Shown: positions 34,292 to 43,380 of the stretch, in pieces
Position numbering within the stretch: the first letter of the stretch is position 1
Layout of the letters: each line of letters begins with the position of its first letter
DNA from: Dyella silvae
GTDB taxonomy: Bacteria; Pseudomonadota; Gammaproteobacteria; Xanthomonadales; Rhodanobacteraceae
Assembly: GCF_026421305.1 (NCBI RefSeq)
Contig: NZ_JAPJBQ010000002.1
Location: forward strand, 682,001-746,000
Direction of reading: 5' to 3'
Length of the DNA stretch: 64,000 bases
Program-made: the position numbers and the translations under genes
Notes under the pieces: model-generated
Database searches by the model: none
Told to the model about the DNA's origin: nothing
Seen by the model: only the letters and a program-made list of their open reading frames with translations

Positions 34292-35692
34292 TCAGAATTC
34301 AGCCGTTCCCGCCGCACGCGGATAGGGGATGGCATCGCGGATGTTGGAGAGGCCGCACACGTAAACCAGCAGGCGCTCGAAGCCCAGGCCAAAGCCGGCA
34401 TGCGGCACGGTGCCGTAACGGCGCAGATCACGGTACCAGCCATAGGTGGCCGGATCGAGGCCGAACTGCACCATGCGGCGGTCAAGGTAATCCAGACGCT
34501 CTTCGCGCTGGCTGCCGCCGATGATTTCGCCGATGCCCGGCGCCAGCACGTCCATCGCGGCGACGGTTTTGCCATCGTCGTTCAGGCGCATGTAGAAGGC
34601 CTTGATCTGCTCGGGGTAGTTCATCACGACCACCGGGCGACCGACATGCTTTTCGGCGAGATAGCGCTCGTGTTCGGTCTGCAGGTCGATGCCCCAGGCC
34701 ACCGGGAACTCGAATTTCTGTCCCGACTTCTTCAGGATGTCGATTGCATCGGTGTAGTCGATGCGCTCGAACGGTTCGGCAATAAAGGCTTCCAGACGGC
34801 TAATCGCATCCGGTTGCACGCGCTCGGCGAAAAACGCCATGTCATCCGCGCGCTCTTCCAGCACGGCCTTGAAGATGGCCTTGAGGAAACCCTCGGCGCA
34901 ATCGGCGTTGGCGTGGAGGTCGGCAAAGGCGATTTCCGGCTCCACCATCCAGAACTCGGCCAGGTGGCGCGGCGTGTTGGAGTTCTCGGCGCGGAAGGTC
35001 GGGCCAAACGTGTACACCTTGCTCATCGCCAGGCAGTAGGCCTCGACGTTGAGCTGGCCGGACACGGTGAGGAAGGCTTCGCGGCCGAAGAAATCCTTGC
35101 GGAAATCGATCTTGCCCTCCGGCGTGCGCGGCAGGTTCGCCAGGTCCAGCGTGGACAGGCGGAACATATCGCCTGCGCCTTCGGCGTCGGAGGTGGTGAT
35201 GATCGGCGTATTGATCCAGAAGAAGCCCTGCTCGGTGAGCCAGCGATGGATCGCCGTCATCATCGTGTGGCGCACGCGGGTCACCGCGCCAAACAGGTTG
35301 GTGCGCGGGCGCAGATGCGCCACTTCGCGCAGGAACTCCATGGTGTGCGGCTTCGGCTGGATCGGGTAGGTGAGCGGATCGTCCACGAAGCCGGTGACTT
35401 CGACTGTATCCGCCTGGATTTCGAAGCGCTGCCCCTTGCCCTGCGACGGCACCAGCGTGCCGGTGACGATCAGGCCGGCGCCGGTGGTGAGGTGCTTCAC
35501 CTCGTTCTCGTAGTTGGACACCTTGTCGGTGACCACCGCCTGGATCGGGTCGAAGCAGGAACCATCGGTCACATTGACGAAGGACAGTCCGCCCTTCGAA
35601 TCGCGGATCGTGCGCACCCAACCGCGCACCGTGACGACACTGCCGGCTTCGATCGAACCGGAAAGAGCCTGCTTGACGCTTACCACCGCCAT
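34292..35692 (-). CDS. asnS: Asparaginyl-tRNA synthetase
   Basis: Class IIb aminoacyl-tRNA synthetase; 466 aa, the same length as E. coli AsnS. The OB-fold anticodon-binding domain covers residues about 1-105 ([20 protein letters not shown]). Motif 2 is around [20 protein letters not shown] and motif 3 is [15 protein letters not shown]. It charges tRNA-Asn directly. It is divergent from the Fe-S carrier gene; the 126-base gap contains AT-rich TGATAAT near 35744 that could be a -10 element. Confidence 0.97.
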   Translation of the reverse strand: MAVVSVKQALSGSIEAGSVVTVRGWVRTIRDSKGGLSFVNVTDGSCFDPIQAVVTDKVSNYENEVKHLTTGAGLIVTGTLVPSQGKGQRFEIQADTVEVTGFVDDPLTYPIQPKPHTMEFLREVAHLRPRTNLFGAVTRVRHTMMTAIHRWLTEQGFFWINTPIITTSDAEGAGDMFRLSTLDLANLPRTPEGKIDFRKDFFGREAFLTVSGQLNVEAYCLAMSKVYTFGPTFRAENSNTPRHLAEFWMVEPEIAFADLHANADCAEGFLKAIFKAVLEERADDMAFFAERVQPDAISRLEAFIAEPFERIDYTDAIDILKKSGQKFEFPVAWGIDLQTEHERYLAEKHVGRPVVVMNYPEQIKAFYMRLNDDGKTVAAMDVLAPGIGEIIGGSQREERLDYLDRRMVQFGLDPATYGWYRDLRRYGTVPHAGFGLGFERLLVYVCGLSNIRDAIPYPRAAGTAEF

Positions 35693-35818
35693 GGATTGAA
35701 ACTCCTGCTGGGCGCCGCATATCGGACGCGTAAGTAGAACTAGCCATGATAATGTAGGGATCGTTCAGGTAGCGACCCTTCGCACCCGATTTCCGACCTT
35801 CGGCGTTTTGCATTGCCC

Positions 35819-36145
35819 ATGACCATCACCATCACTCCCGCCGCCAGCGAACGCATGCGGTCCTTCCTTGCCGGTACCCCCGGCGCCGCAGGCGTGCGCT
35901 TCGGCGTCAAGAAGACCGGCTGCTCGGGCTTCGGTTATGTGGTCGACCTTGCACAGTCGGTGGGCGAGGGTGACGAGACGCTGAATGTTGACGGCATTCC
36001 GCTGATCGTCGAAGGCAAGAGCCTGCCGCTGATCGATGGCACGGTAATCGACTTCCAGCGCCAGGGCCTCAACGCCAGCTTCGTGTTCCACAACCCCAAC
36101 GCCACCGGCGAGTGCGGTTGTGGCGAGAGTTTCACCGTCGGCTGA
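35819..36145 (+). CDS. A-type iron-sulfur cluster carrier (SufA/IscA type)
   Basis: 108 aa, HesB-like. The three cluster-binding cysteines are Cys35 (KKTGCSGFGY), Cys99 and Cys101 (GECGCGESF), the same numbering as E. coli IscA. The stretch GCSGFGYVVD and the lack of the GGGCSGFQ motif point to SufA/IscA rather than ErpA. It accepts and delivers 2Fe-2S or 4Fe-4S clusters. The ATG at 35819 is used; a TTG two codons earlier is possible. The gene precedes the rpsF operon promoter. Confidence 0.9.
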   Translation: MTITITPAASERMRSFLAGTPGAAGVRFGVKKTGCSGFGYVVDLAQSVGEGDETLNVDGIPLIVEGKSLPLIDGTVIDFQRQGLNASFVFHNPNATGECGCGESFTVG

Positions 36146-36176
36146 GACGGCCGAAATGAGGCTGGCCGCCATCGGC

Positions 36177-36206
36177 TTGCCCCAAGCTGCTGAATTCCTT
36201 TACACT
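36177..36206 (+). promoter_or_regulatory. Candidate sigma-70 promoter of the rpsF operon
   Basis: TTGCCC (36177-36182), 18-base spacer, TACACT (36201-36206), about 107 bases before rpsF. The leader contains a hairpin (GCCTC at 36247-36251 with GAGGC at 36266-36270, extended by CCGC/GCGG) that might be autoregulatory. Confidence 0.5.
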
Positions 36207-36312
36207 TCCGCTTCTGTCCACGCTCAAAAGGCCTGGGCAGAACCTTGCCTCACCGCATAGGGCGGGAGGCTGCGAGGCCATAACGGCCGCATCCACAAGG
36301 AGTTACCCCACG

Positions 36313-36750
36313 ATGTCCCTGCGACATTACGAAGTCGTGTTTCTGGTCCACCCTGACCAGAGCGAACAGGTCCCGGCCATGATCGAGCGCTACAAGGCGC
36401 TGATCGAAACCGACGGCGGCAAGATCCACCGTCTCGAAGACTGGGGCCGCCGCCAGCTCGCTTACCCGATTGTGAACCTGGCCAAGGCTCACTACGTCAT
36501 GCTCAACATCGAAGTGAGCCAGAACGCGCTGAACGAGCTGGAGTCGGGCTTCCGCTTCAACGACGCCGTGCTGCGCCATCTGGTCATCAAGCGCGATGCC
36601 GCTGATACCGAGCAGTCCTTCATCCTGAAGTCGAAGGAAAAGGACGATGCCAAGTCTTCGCGCCGCCGCGATGACGACAGCGAAGGTGACGAGCGTCCGG
36701 GTCGCCGTGACCGTGACGACAACGACAACGATCGCGACAGCGACGACTGA
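36313..36750 (+). CDS. rpsF: 30S ribosomal protein bS6
   Basis: Binds 16S rRNA with S18 in the platform. 145 aa: [20 protein letters not shown] at the start, then [19 protein letters not shown] and AHYVMLNIE are S6 landmarks. The last ~30 residues are an acidic/basic Asp-Arg-rich tail longer than in many species (E. coli S6 also has an acidic tail, there polyglutamylated by RimK). AAGGAG precedes the ATG. First gene of rpsF-rpsR-rplI; no priB is present between rpsF and rpsR. Confidence 0.97.
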   Translation: MSLRHYEVVFLVHPDQSEQVPAMIERYKALIETDGGKIHRLEDWGRRQLAYPIVNLAKAHYVMLNIEVSQNALNELESGFRFNDAVLRHLVIKRDAADTEQSFILKSKEKDDAKSSRRRDDDSEGDERPGRRDRDDNDNDRDSDD

Positions 36751-36765
36751 GCAGGAGCCTAAGCC

Positions 36766-36996
36766 ATGTCCAAGTTCTTCCGCCGCCGCAAGTTTTGCCG
36801 CTTCACGGCTGAAAAAGTGAAGGAGATCGATTACAAGGATCTCAACACGCTGCGCCAGTACGTCACTGAGAACGGCAAGATCGTTCCGTCCCGCATCACC
36901 GGCACCAAGGCTCGTTACCAGCGCCAGCTGGCAACCGCCATCAAGCGCGCCCGCTTCCTGGCGCTGCTGCCGTACACCGACAACCACGACGTCTGA
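36766..36996 (+). CDS. rpsR: 30S ribosomal protein bS18
   Basis: 76 aa, the usual S18 length. [22 protein letters not shown] at the N-terminus, here shown only in part, is followed by the C-terminal [20 protein letters not shown]. It forms a heterodimer with S6 in the 30S platform. It starts 15 bases after rpsF with AGGAG upstream. Confidence 0.97.
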   Translation: MSKFFRRRKFCRFTAEKVKEIDYKDLNTLRQYVTENGKIVPSRITGTKARYQRQLATAIKRARFLALLPYTDNHDV

Positions 36997-37003
36997 TCGT
37001 GGC

Positions 37004-37031
37004 GTGCGCCGGGTGGTGACACCCGGCGCAC
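37004..37031 (+). other. Strong hairpin between rpsR and rplI
   Basis: GTGCGCCGGGTG (37004-37015), loop GTGA (a GNRA tetraloop), CACCCGGCGCAC (37020-37031): a perfect 12-bp stem with no T-run. It may be a processing or stability element, or a partial attenuator, within the ribosomal-protein operon. Confidence 0.75.
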
Positions 37032-37100
37032 CGTCAAACTCTTCGGACAACCGTCCACGGCTGCGTCGGGCCCATTCGGCGCTAACGAAAAGGAACCATC

Positions 37101-37550
37101 ATGGAACTGATTCTTCTCGAGAAAGTCCGCAACCTCGGTAACCTGGGCGACAAGGTCAAGGTCAAGCCGGGTTACGGTCGTAACTACCTCCTGCCGCAGG
37201 GCAAGGCCGTGCCGGTCAACGCCGCCAACCTCGAAGCTTTCGAGAAGCGCCGCGCCGAGTACGAAGCCAAGGCAGCCTCGCAGCTGTCCGGCGCTGAAGG
37301 CCGCAAGGCCAAGCTGGAGGGCGCTTCGGTGACCATCACCGTCAACGCCAGCCCGGAAGGCAAGCTGTACGGCTCGGTCGGTCCGCGCGAAATCGCCGAG
37401 GCTCTGGAAGCCGCCGGTTACGACGTGCACAAGAACGAAGTGATCCAGGGCGAAGGCCCGATCCGCCACACCGGCGAGTTCGAAGCCGTGATCGCGCTGC
37501 ACGCTGACGTGCAGACCGTGGTCAAGGTGATCGTGATCGGCGAAAAGTAA
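37101..37550 (+). CDS. rplI: 50S ribosomal protein bL9
   Basis: 149 aa. The N-terminal domain [19 protein letters not shown] with [14 protein letters not shown] binds 23S rRNA; a connecting helix (residues about 45-75) leads to the C-terminal domain ([17 protein letters not shown]). The length and both domains are complete. AAAAGGA lies 8 bases before the ATG. A terminator at 37577 closes the operon. Confidence 0.97.
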   Translation: MELILLEKVRNLGNLGDKVKVKPGYGRNYLLPQGKAVPVNAANLEAFEKRRAEYEAKAASQLSGAEGRKAKLEGASVTITVNASPEGKLYGSVGPREIAEALEAAGYDVHKNEVIQGEGPIRHTGEFEAVIALHADVQTVVKVIVIGEK

Positions 37551-37576
37551 GCCGCTCCATCGCTCGCGATACCCAG

Positions 37577-37606
37577 ACGGGCGCCTCCGGGCGCCCGTTT
37601 GCTTTT
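37577..37606 (+). terminator. Intrinsic terminator of the rpsF-rpsR-rplI operon
   Basis: ACGGGCGCC (37577-37585), loop TCCG, GGCGCCCGT (37590-37598), followed by TTGCTTTT. Confidence 0.85.
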
Positions 37607-37634
37607 GGTCTGGCGCGTGGTTTTACCCACCGCC

Positions 37635-37664
37635 TTATCCACAGATAAACACAGCTTTTCCACA
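37635..37664 (+). promoter_or_regulatory. Pair of DnaA boxes upstream of dnaB
   Basis: TTATCCACA (37635-37643) is the exact consensus DnaA box; TTTTCCACA (37656-37664) is a one-mismatch box in the same orientation, 21 bases (about two helical turns) downstream start to start. They lie 98-127 bases before the dnaB ATG in an AT-rich island of an otherwise GC-rich region. Confidence 0.65.
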
Positions 37665-37761
37665 GAGTTATTGTCTCGAAGCCTGAGATGGCGCCGCGTA
37701 TGCTCTGTGACCATTGCCATGCCGCCGCCGGATTGCCGTCGGTTTTCTCCGAGGAACCGCG

Positions 37762-39198
37762 ATGTCCTTCGTTTCCGACCGTTCCGACGAACCCGGTGGC
37801 CGCCGCCGCCGTTCCGACCGCGAGCGCAAACCGCCGTCGAGCTTCGATGCGCTGCGCATGCCGCCGCATTCGACCGATGCGGAGCAGGCCGTGCTGGGTG
37901 GCCTCATGCTCTCGCCGGATTCGCTGGACAAGGTGGCCGACCGTCTCAGCGAGCAGGACTTCTACCGCAAAGACCACCGCCTGATCTGGCGCGCCATCAC
38001 CGAGCTGGCATCCAAAGGCATGCCTTGCGATGCAGTGACGCTGGGCGACTGGTTCGAAGCCAATGGCCTGGCTGAGATGGTGGGTGGCGCTGCGTACCTG
38101 ATCGAATTGGCCAACACCACGCCCAGCGCGGCAAACATCGCCGCCTACGCTGAGATCGTGCGCGAGAAGTCCGTGCTGCGGCAGCTGATCGACGCGGGCA
38201 CCGGCATCACCGAAGACGGTTATCAGCCCGAAGGCAAAACCGTGCAGGAAGTGCTGGAGCGCGCCGAGCAGGCGGTGTTCAAGATCGCCGAGTCGGGTGC
38301 GCGCGGTAAGAAAGACACAGTGTCCATGCGGGAAGCAGTGAAGGACGCTTTCCGCATTCTCTCCGAGCGTTTCGAAAACAAAGGGCAGCTCACCGGCGTT
38401 TCCACCGGCTTCTCCGATCTGGACGAGCTCACGTCGGGCTTGCAGCCCTCCGACCTGATCATCGTCGCGGCACGTCCCTCCATGGGTAAGACCGCGTTTT
38501 CGGTGAACATGGCCGAAGCGGTGGCGATGCGCGGCAAGAAAGCCGTGGCGATCTTCTCGATGGAAATGTCGGCCTCGCAGCTGGCCTTCCGTATGATCTC
38601 CTCGGTGGGCCGCATCCATGCGCAGCACCTGCGCAATGGCGATCTCGCTGAGGAAGACTGGCCGCGGGTCACCAACGCCATCGCGCTGCTGTCCGAGGCC
38701 AAGATCTTCATCGACGACACGCCGGGCCTTTCGCCGGTGGAAATGCGCTCGCGTTCCCGCCGCTTGCATCGCGAACACGGTGGCCTCGGCCTTATCGTCA
38801 TCGACTACTTGCAGCTGATGCAGGTGCCTGGCATGAAGGAAAACCGCGCGACCGAAATCTCCGAGATTTCGCGCTCGCTGAAAGGCCTGGCGAAAGAACT
38901 CAATTGCCCGGTGATCGCGCTGTCGCAGTTGAACCGCTCGCTGGAACAGCGTGCGGACAAGCGTCCGATGATGTCCGACCTTCGCGAATCCGGCGCTATC
39001 GAGCAGGACGCGGACGTGATCATGTTCATCTACCGCGACGAGTACTACAACAAGGAATCGCCCGATAAGGGACTCGCCGAAATCATCATCGGCAAGCAGC
39101 GTAACGGCCCGACCGATACGGTGAAGCTGACCTTCCTTGGTCACTACACCAAGTTCGAAAATTACGCGCCGGATTCGTTTGTGGGCGCATTCGAGTAA
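37762..39198 (+). CDS. dnaB: Replicative DNA helicase DnaB
   Basis: 478-aa hexameric 5'-3' helicase of the replisome. The N-terminal domain begins near MPPHSTDAEQAVLGGLML; the RecA-like domain has Walker A ARPSMGKTAF near residue 235, Walker B LIVIDYLQLM and the DLRESGAIEQDAD block. No intein is present. The start ATG 37762 (MSFVSDRSDE) follows GAGGAA. It lies downstream of rplI, a common gammaproteobacterial order, and upstream of alr. Confidence 0.97.
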   Translation: MSFVSDRSDEPGGRRRRSDRERKPPSSFDALRMPPHSTDAEQAVLGGLMLSPDSLDKVADRLSEQDFYRKDHRLIWRAITELASKGMPCDAVTLGDWFEANGLAEMVGGAAYLIELANTTPSAANIAAYAEIVREKSVLRQLIDAGTGITEDGYQPEGKTVQEVLERAEQAVFKIAESGARGKKDTVSMREAVKDAFRILSERFENKGQLTGVSTGFSDLDELTSGLQPSDLIIVAARPSMGKTAFSVNMAEAVAMRGKKAVAIFSMEMSASQLAFRMISSVGRIHAQHLRNGDLAEEDWPRVTNAIALLSEAKIFIDDTPGLSPVEMRSRSRRLHREHGGLGLIVIDYLQLMQVPGMKENRATEISEISRSLKGLAKELNCPVIALSQLNRSLEQRADKRPMMSDLRESGAIEQDADVIMFIYRDEYYNKESPDKGLAEIIIGKQRNGPTDTVKLTFLGHYTKFENYAPDSFVGAFE

Positions 39199-39369
39199 CG
39201 CGATTTCCAGCGCGCGTCTCATCGCTGACAAGTTCTTGATTTAGCGAAACCGTCGCTGTACAGCCGGAGGCGTTACGCGCGCGCTGGGCATCTGACCTCG
39301 GCGAGGTTCATGATCATCGGCGCAAGCTTGTGCTCGTGTTCGCGCGGAAGCCTTGGGTGCCTGACTGTC

Positions 39370-39579
39370 ATGAACAAGTCGTTGATACCCGCCCTGATGT
39401 TCGGTTGTTGTGTGCTGCTCGCGGGATGCGGAGGCGGTCCGCGTGTGGTGCAGAACAACAATGAAACGTGCGGTAAGCAGATGACCGATCTGCAGGATGC
39501 ATTGAATTCGGGCGCCATGACCCAGCATGAGTACGACAAAGCCCGGCGCGTCGCCCTTAAGCATTGCGATACGCGCTGA
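39370..39579 (+). CDS. Small lipoprotein with SHOCT-like C-terminus
   Basis: 69 aa from ATG 39370 (MNKSLIPALM). The lipobox LLAGC places the acylated Cys at residue 19. The C-terminal segment DLQDALNSGAMTQHEYDKAR has the spacing of a SHOCT (short C-terminal) domain, a small helical module often at the end of membrane-associated proteins. Two more Cys (ETCGK and KHCDTR) may form a disulfide. Function unknown. Confidence 0.7.
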   Translation: MNKSLIPALMFGCCVLLAGCGGGPRVVQNNNETCGKQMTDLQDALNSGAMTQHEYDKARRVALKHCDTR

Positions 39580-39796
39580 TCGTGGCTGCCCATCGGCCAG
39601 GTAGGGCGGGGTGGCGCCGATTGCCCTGAGAAAGCCATCTGAGTGGCCCCGGGGCGCCGTCCTGCAAGGCTAGGGTGCTTGCCGTGGGCCGCCAGTTCCC
39701 GCAAGGGCTGTTAATCTCTGTCCCGTTCTGGGCCGGCCGGTCCGCATTCCCATCCACCCTTTACATTTCGCGTCGTCGTCACGACGCCAAGCAGGC

Positions 39797-40885
39797 ATGA
39801 GTCGCACTACTGTCGCCACCATTCATCTGGGCGCATTGCGCCACAACCTGGCCCGCATCAAGGCCATGGCCGCGCCCGCGAAAGTGATGGCCGTGGTCAA
39901 GGCCGATGCCTATGGTCATGGGCTGGAGCGCGTGGCGCGCGCTCTGGACGGCGATGCTGATGCTTTCGCGGTGGCAGCCCTGGGGGATGGTCTGCGTTTG
40001 CGCGCAGCCGGGCATCGTCAGCGCATTGTGGTGTTGTCAGGGCCCGATCGCGCCAGCGATATCGCCGAGATGCAGCGCCTTAACCTCGATGCGGCGATCC
40101 ATCACGAAGAACAACTCCAATGGCTGCGTGAAGCGTCGCCTGCACGTGGTCTGCTGCGCGTGTGGCTGAAGGTGGATAGCGGCATGCATCGTCTGGGCTT
40201 TGCGCCTGAAGCGGTGCCGTTCGTGCACGCTCAGTTGGCGGCCATGCCGGGCATCGATCCGGAGATTGGTCTGCTCACCCATTTTGCCGAATCCGAAGTG
40301 TTCGACGGTACGCAGACACCGGCACAGATACGCCGCTTCGCTGAGGCTACGCAGGGGTTGAGCGGGCCTCGTTCGTTGTCCAACTCGGCTGCCCTGCTTG
40401 GCTGGACCGACGCGCGCGGCGACTGGGTGCGTACGGGTGGCCTGCTCTATGGCTTGTCGGTGGTGGACGGCAAGACGGGCGCGGATTTTGGTTTTCGCTC
40501 AGCGATGACGCTAAGCACTCGTCTGATCGCCATCAATCGGATCAGCAAGGGCGAACGCATCGGCTACAACGGCACGTGGACCTGCCCGGAAGATATGTCG
40601 GTGGGTGTTGCTGCCGTGGGTTACGGCGATGGCTATCCACGTAGCGCAGTGGCGGGAACGCCCGTGCTGGTGGGGGATCATCAGGTGCCGCTTATCGGAC
40701 GCGTGTCGATGGATCTGATTACGCTGGATCTTCGCGCCGCGCCGCATGCGAAGGTCGGCGATCGCGTCACCCTGTGGGGTCCGGAGCTGCCGGTGGAGAT
40801 CATCGCTGCCCAGGCGGGCACGATCTCTTATGACCTCACCTGCGGCATGACGAAACGCGTGCTGTTCGTTGAAGACGAGAACTGA
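39797..40885 (+). CDS. alr: Alanine racemase, biosynthetic or catabolic
   Basis: PLP-dependent racemase giving D-alanine for peptidoglycan. 362 aa. The PLP lysine is Lys35 in VVKADAYGHG; the opposite catalytic Tyr is Tyr257 in ERIGYNGTW. The dimer-interface block LIGRVSMDLITLDL and the N-terminal TIHLGALRHNL are conserved. The order dnaB-alr is widespread in Gammaproteobacteria. Confidence 0.96.
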   Translation: MSRTTVATIHLGALRHNLARIKAMAAPAKVMAVVKADAYGHGLERVARALDGDADAFAVAALGDGLRLRAAGHRQRIVVLSGPDRASDIAEMQRLNLDAAIHHEEQLQWLREASPARGLLRVWLKVDSGMHRLGFAPEAVPFVHAQLAAMPGIDPEIGLLTHFAESEVFDGTQTPAQIRRFAEATQGLSGPRSLSNSAALLGWTDARGDWVRTGGLLYGLSVVDGKTGADFGFRSAMTLSTRLIAINRISKGERIGYNGTWTCPEDMSVGVAAVGYGDGYPRSAVAGTPVLVGDHQVPLIGRVSMDLITLDLRAAPHAKVGDRVTLWGPELPVEIIAAQAGTISYDLTCGMTKRVLFVEDEN

Positions 40886-40900
40886 GTAACAGGAAGATGG

Positions 40901-41122
40901 TCAGGGTTCCGTCTTTCCAGCCCGGGCCCTGGCCTTGGCAACCTCGTCCGGATCAAAGCCCCAGTCACCCTGCTCAAGCCAGTCGTCGCCGAGCATCTCG
41001 ATAGGGTGCGGCGTACGGCCCGAGCCATTGCCGCAGGCGAGGGCGTCGGCGGCGCAGTACTTGTCGCAGCCCCAGCAGATACGCTCGGGGTGCTTGGGAA
41101 ATAATGCAATCTTCTTTGCCAT
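40901..41122 (-). CDS. DUF3079 domain-containing protein
   Basis: 73 aa from ATG 41122 (MAKKIALFPKHPERICWGCD). The signature is ICWGCDKYCAADALACGNG with four Cys in a small putative metal site, then HPIEMLGDDWLEQGDWGF. This matches the DUF3079 family, which has no known function. A longer open frame upstream to 41467 crosses the radA start and is not credible. It is convergent with alr, with stops 15 bases apart. Confidence 0.88.
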   Translation of the reverse strand: MAKKIALFPKHPERICWGCDKYCAADALACGNGSGRTPHPIEMLGDDWLEQGDWGFDPDEVAKARARAGKTEP

Positions 41123-41292
41123 GTCCGGGCCGATGGGTAAGGCACCGGGTAGGGAAAGTAGCAAGTTACCTCTGATCGCCTCGTGATCTAGGGCAAAAGC
41201 GCTTCGTAATGTCGTCATCTGCCGGCGTCTCGCGGATTGCGATGCTGCCCCGCTAAGCTTGTCGCTCCTCGCGACGCTTTCAGGAACCACGC

Positions 41293-42675
41293 ATGGCCAA
41301 AGCCAAAACCGCCTATGTCTGCACCGATTGCGGCGCGGAGCACTCCAAGTGGCAGGGCCAGTGCGTGGACTGTGGGGCGTGGAACACCCTGAGTGAAATC
41401 GTGGTGCAGCCGGCAGTGAAGTCGGCGGGCGCAGCGCGCAGCACGGCGGGCTACGCCGGCGCAGCATCCGGTTCGCCGAAGGTGACGCCGCTGACCGCAG
41501 TGGCGCTTCATGCGGAAATGCGTACGCTCACCGGCATCGGCGAGCTCGACCGCGTGCTTGGCGGTGGTCTGGTGGACGGCTCGGTGGTGCTGATCGGCGG
41601 TGATCCGGGTATTGGCAAATCCACCTTGCTGCTCCAGATGCTGGGTACGCTGGGCACCCAGATGAGCAGTGTGTATGTCACTGGCGAAGAGTCGCTGGCT
41701 CAGGTGGCCTCACGTGCGCAACGTCTGGATCTGCCCCTGGCGCCGCTGCATGCGCTGGCGGAAACCTGCATCGAGCGCATCATCGAGCAAGCGCTCAGCA
41801 ACCGACCGCGCGTGCTGGTGATCGATTCCATTCAGACCATCTGGACGGAGCTGCTGACGGCTGCGCCGGGCTCGGTTAGCCAGGTGCGCGAATCGGCCGC
41901 CAAGCTCACGCGCTTTGCCAAAGAAACCGGTACATCGGTATTTCTGGTCGGTCACGTGACGAAAGAGGGCGGTATTGCCGGCCCGCGCGTGCTCGAGCAC
42001 ATGGTGGATGCAGTGCTGTATTTCGAGGGCGAATCGGGCAGCCGCTTTCGTGTGCTGCGCGCGTTCAAGAACCGCTTCGGCGCGGTGAACGAGCTGGGCG
42101 TGTTCGCCATGTCCGAGAAGGGGCTGCGCGAAGTGCCCAATCCCTCGGCGATCTTTCTCTCGACACACAGTGGCCCGACATCCGGTAGTGCGGTGATGGT
42201 GACGCGCGAAGGCACCCGTCCGCTGCTGGTAGAAGTGCAGGCGCTGGTGGATCAATCGTCGCTGGGCAATCCGCGCCGTGTGGCTTTGGGTCTCGAGCAG
42301 AATCGCCTGGCGATGCTGCTGGCGGTGCTGCATCGGCACGGTGGCGTCGCCGCCTACGATCAGGACGTGTTCGTCAACGTCGTGGGCGGCATTCGCGTGC
42401 AGGAAACGGCCGCGGATCTGCCCGTACTGCTATCGGTGCTGTCCAGTTTGCGAGACCGGCCGTTGCCGGAGAAAACCATCACGTTCGGCGAGGTGGGTTT
42501 GTCCGGTGAAATTCGCCCAGTACCAAACGGCGAGGAGCGCCTGAAGGAAGCGGCGCACCACGGCTTTCAGAAGGCTATCGTGCCCAAGGCGAATGCGCCG
42601 AAGAAGGCAAAGGTTGGCGATATGGAAATCGTCCCGGTGGAGCGGCTTTCGCAAGCCATCGACGCCTGCCGTTGA
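41293..42675 (+). CDS. radA: DNA repair protein RadA (Sms)
   Basis: A DnaB-like branch-migration helicase in recombinational repair. 460 aa: N-terminal zinc finger CTDCGAEHSKWQGQCVDCG, RecA-like core with Walker A GGDPGIGKST near residue 98, the RadA-specific KNRFG near 257, and a C-terminal Lon-protease-like domain (residues about 285-455) that lacks catalytic activity. All parts are intact. The start ATG 41293 follows a purine stretch. Confidence 0.96.
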   Translation: MAKAKTAYVCTDCGAEHSKWQGQCVDCGAWNTLSEIVVQPAVKSAGAARSTAGYAGAASGSPKVTPLTAVALHAEMRTLTGIGELDRVLGGGLVDGSVVLIGGDPGIGKSTLLLQMLGTLGTQMSSVYVTGEESLAQVASRAQRLDLPLAPLHALAETCIERIIEQALSNRPRVLVIDSIQTIWTELLTAAPGSVSQVRESAAKLTRFAKETGTSVFLVGHVTKEGGIAGPRVLEHMVDAVLYFEGESGSRFRVLRAFKNRFGAVNELGVFAMSEKGLREVPNPSAIFLSTHSGPTSGSAVMVTREGTRPLLVEVQALVDQSSLGNPRRVALGLEQNRLAMLLAVLHRHGGVAAYDQDVFVNVVGGIRVQETAADLPVLLSVLSSLRDRPLPEKTITFGEVGLSGEIRPVPNGEERLKEAAHHGFQKAIVPKANAPKKAKVGDMEIVPVERLSQAIDACR

Positions 42676-42690
42676 TCGTCAGACGCCACC

Positions 42691-42741
42691 TGTGGGAGCG
42701 CACTTGTGCGCGACCGGCCGCTTCAACTCCGCGGTCGCGCA
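42691..42741. repeat. REP-type repeat downstream of radA
   Basis: TGTGGGAGCGCACTTGTGCG begins the repeat; TGCGCGACC (42707-42715) then pairs with GGTCGCGCA (42733-42741) over 9 bp. It lies between convergent radA and gst and may act as a shared 3' stem. A related motif is at 3430. Confidence 0.65.
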
Positions 42742-42759
42742 CTACAAAAGATGACCTGC

Positions 42760-43368
42760 TCAAGTGGCCGGTAGCGCCGCAAAGTCAGGGTGCTGTTCCG
42801 CGTGCTGCGCAAAAGCGACCAGTCGCGGATAAGCCTTCGCATCAATGGCGTCCGCTACCACCAGTTGGGTGAAGCCCCAGGCTACGGCGAGGGTGATATC
42901 TGCCTGCGTCGGCGTATCGCCGAACAACCAGCCATGGACGCCTTCCAGTTCGCGTTCAAGCAGGTCATAAGCCGAGCGGAGCTGCCCCGTCACGCGCTCC
43001 AGCCAGCCAGCATCACGTTTGTCCGCATCGCGCTTGTGTTCGTAAACGATCTGCACGCTCTTCTCGCTCGCCGCCAGGGCAATACCGGTCAACCGCAATG
43101 CACGCAACCGAGTCTGTGGTTCGCTTGGCATCAGGCTGGGGCGGTCGCTGATGGTTTCGGCCCAGTCGATGATCAGCCCGGACTCGGTAAGCAGCGTGCC
43201 GTCGTCCAACTGCAGCGTGGGCGCCTTCACCAGCGGATTGAGTTGGCGAAACTGGTCGAAGTTGCGGAATACCGACCACGAGCGATGGGTGAACGGTACG
43301 CCCAGCAGGCGCAGCGAGATCGCCGCGCGGCGGACGTAGGGCGAGTCGAGCATGCCGATCAGTTCCAC
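42760..43368 (-). CDS. Glutathione S-transferase family protein
   Basis: 202 aa. The thioredoxin-like N-terminal domain (MELIGMLDSPYVRRAAI, then PLVKAPTLQLDDGTLLTES) contains the cis-Pro loop and the Glu-Ser pair that bind glutathione. The all-helical C-terminal domain ends with WGFTQLVVADAIDAKAYP. The catalytic residue is probably Ser9 in the DSPYVRR loop. Substrate unknown. It is the third gene of ypjD-purU-gst, 12 bases after purU. Confidence 0.9.
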   Translation of the reverse strand: MELIGMLDSPYVRRAAISLRLLGVPFTHRSWSVFRNFDQFRQLNPLVKAPTLQLDDGTLLTESGLIIDWAETISDRPSLMPSEPQTRLRALRLTGIALAASEKSVQIVYEHKRDADKRDAGWLERVTGQLRSAYDLLERELEGVHGWLFGDTPTQADITLAVAWGFTQLVVADAIDAKAYPRLVAFAQHAEQHPDFAALPAT

Positions 43369-43380
43369 GAATGCCTCCGT

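Noticed and set aside
36207-36312. S6:S18 autoregulatory RNA motif in the rpsF leader
   Set aside because: A hairpin is present but the CCG bases are paired rather than bulged, so the known motif is not clearly matched.
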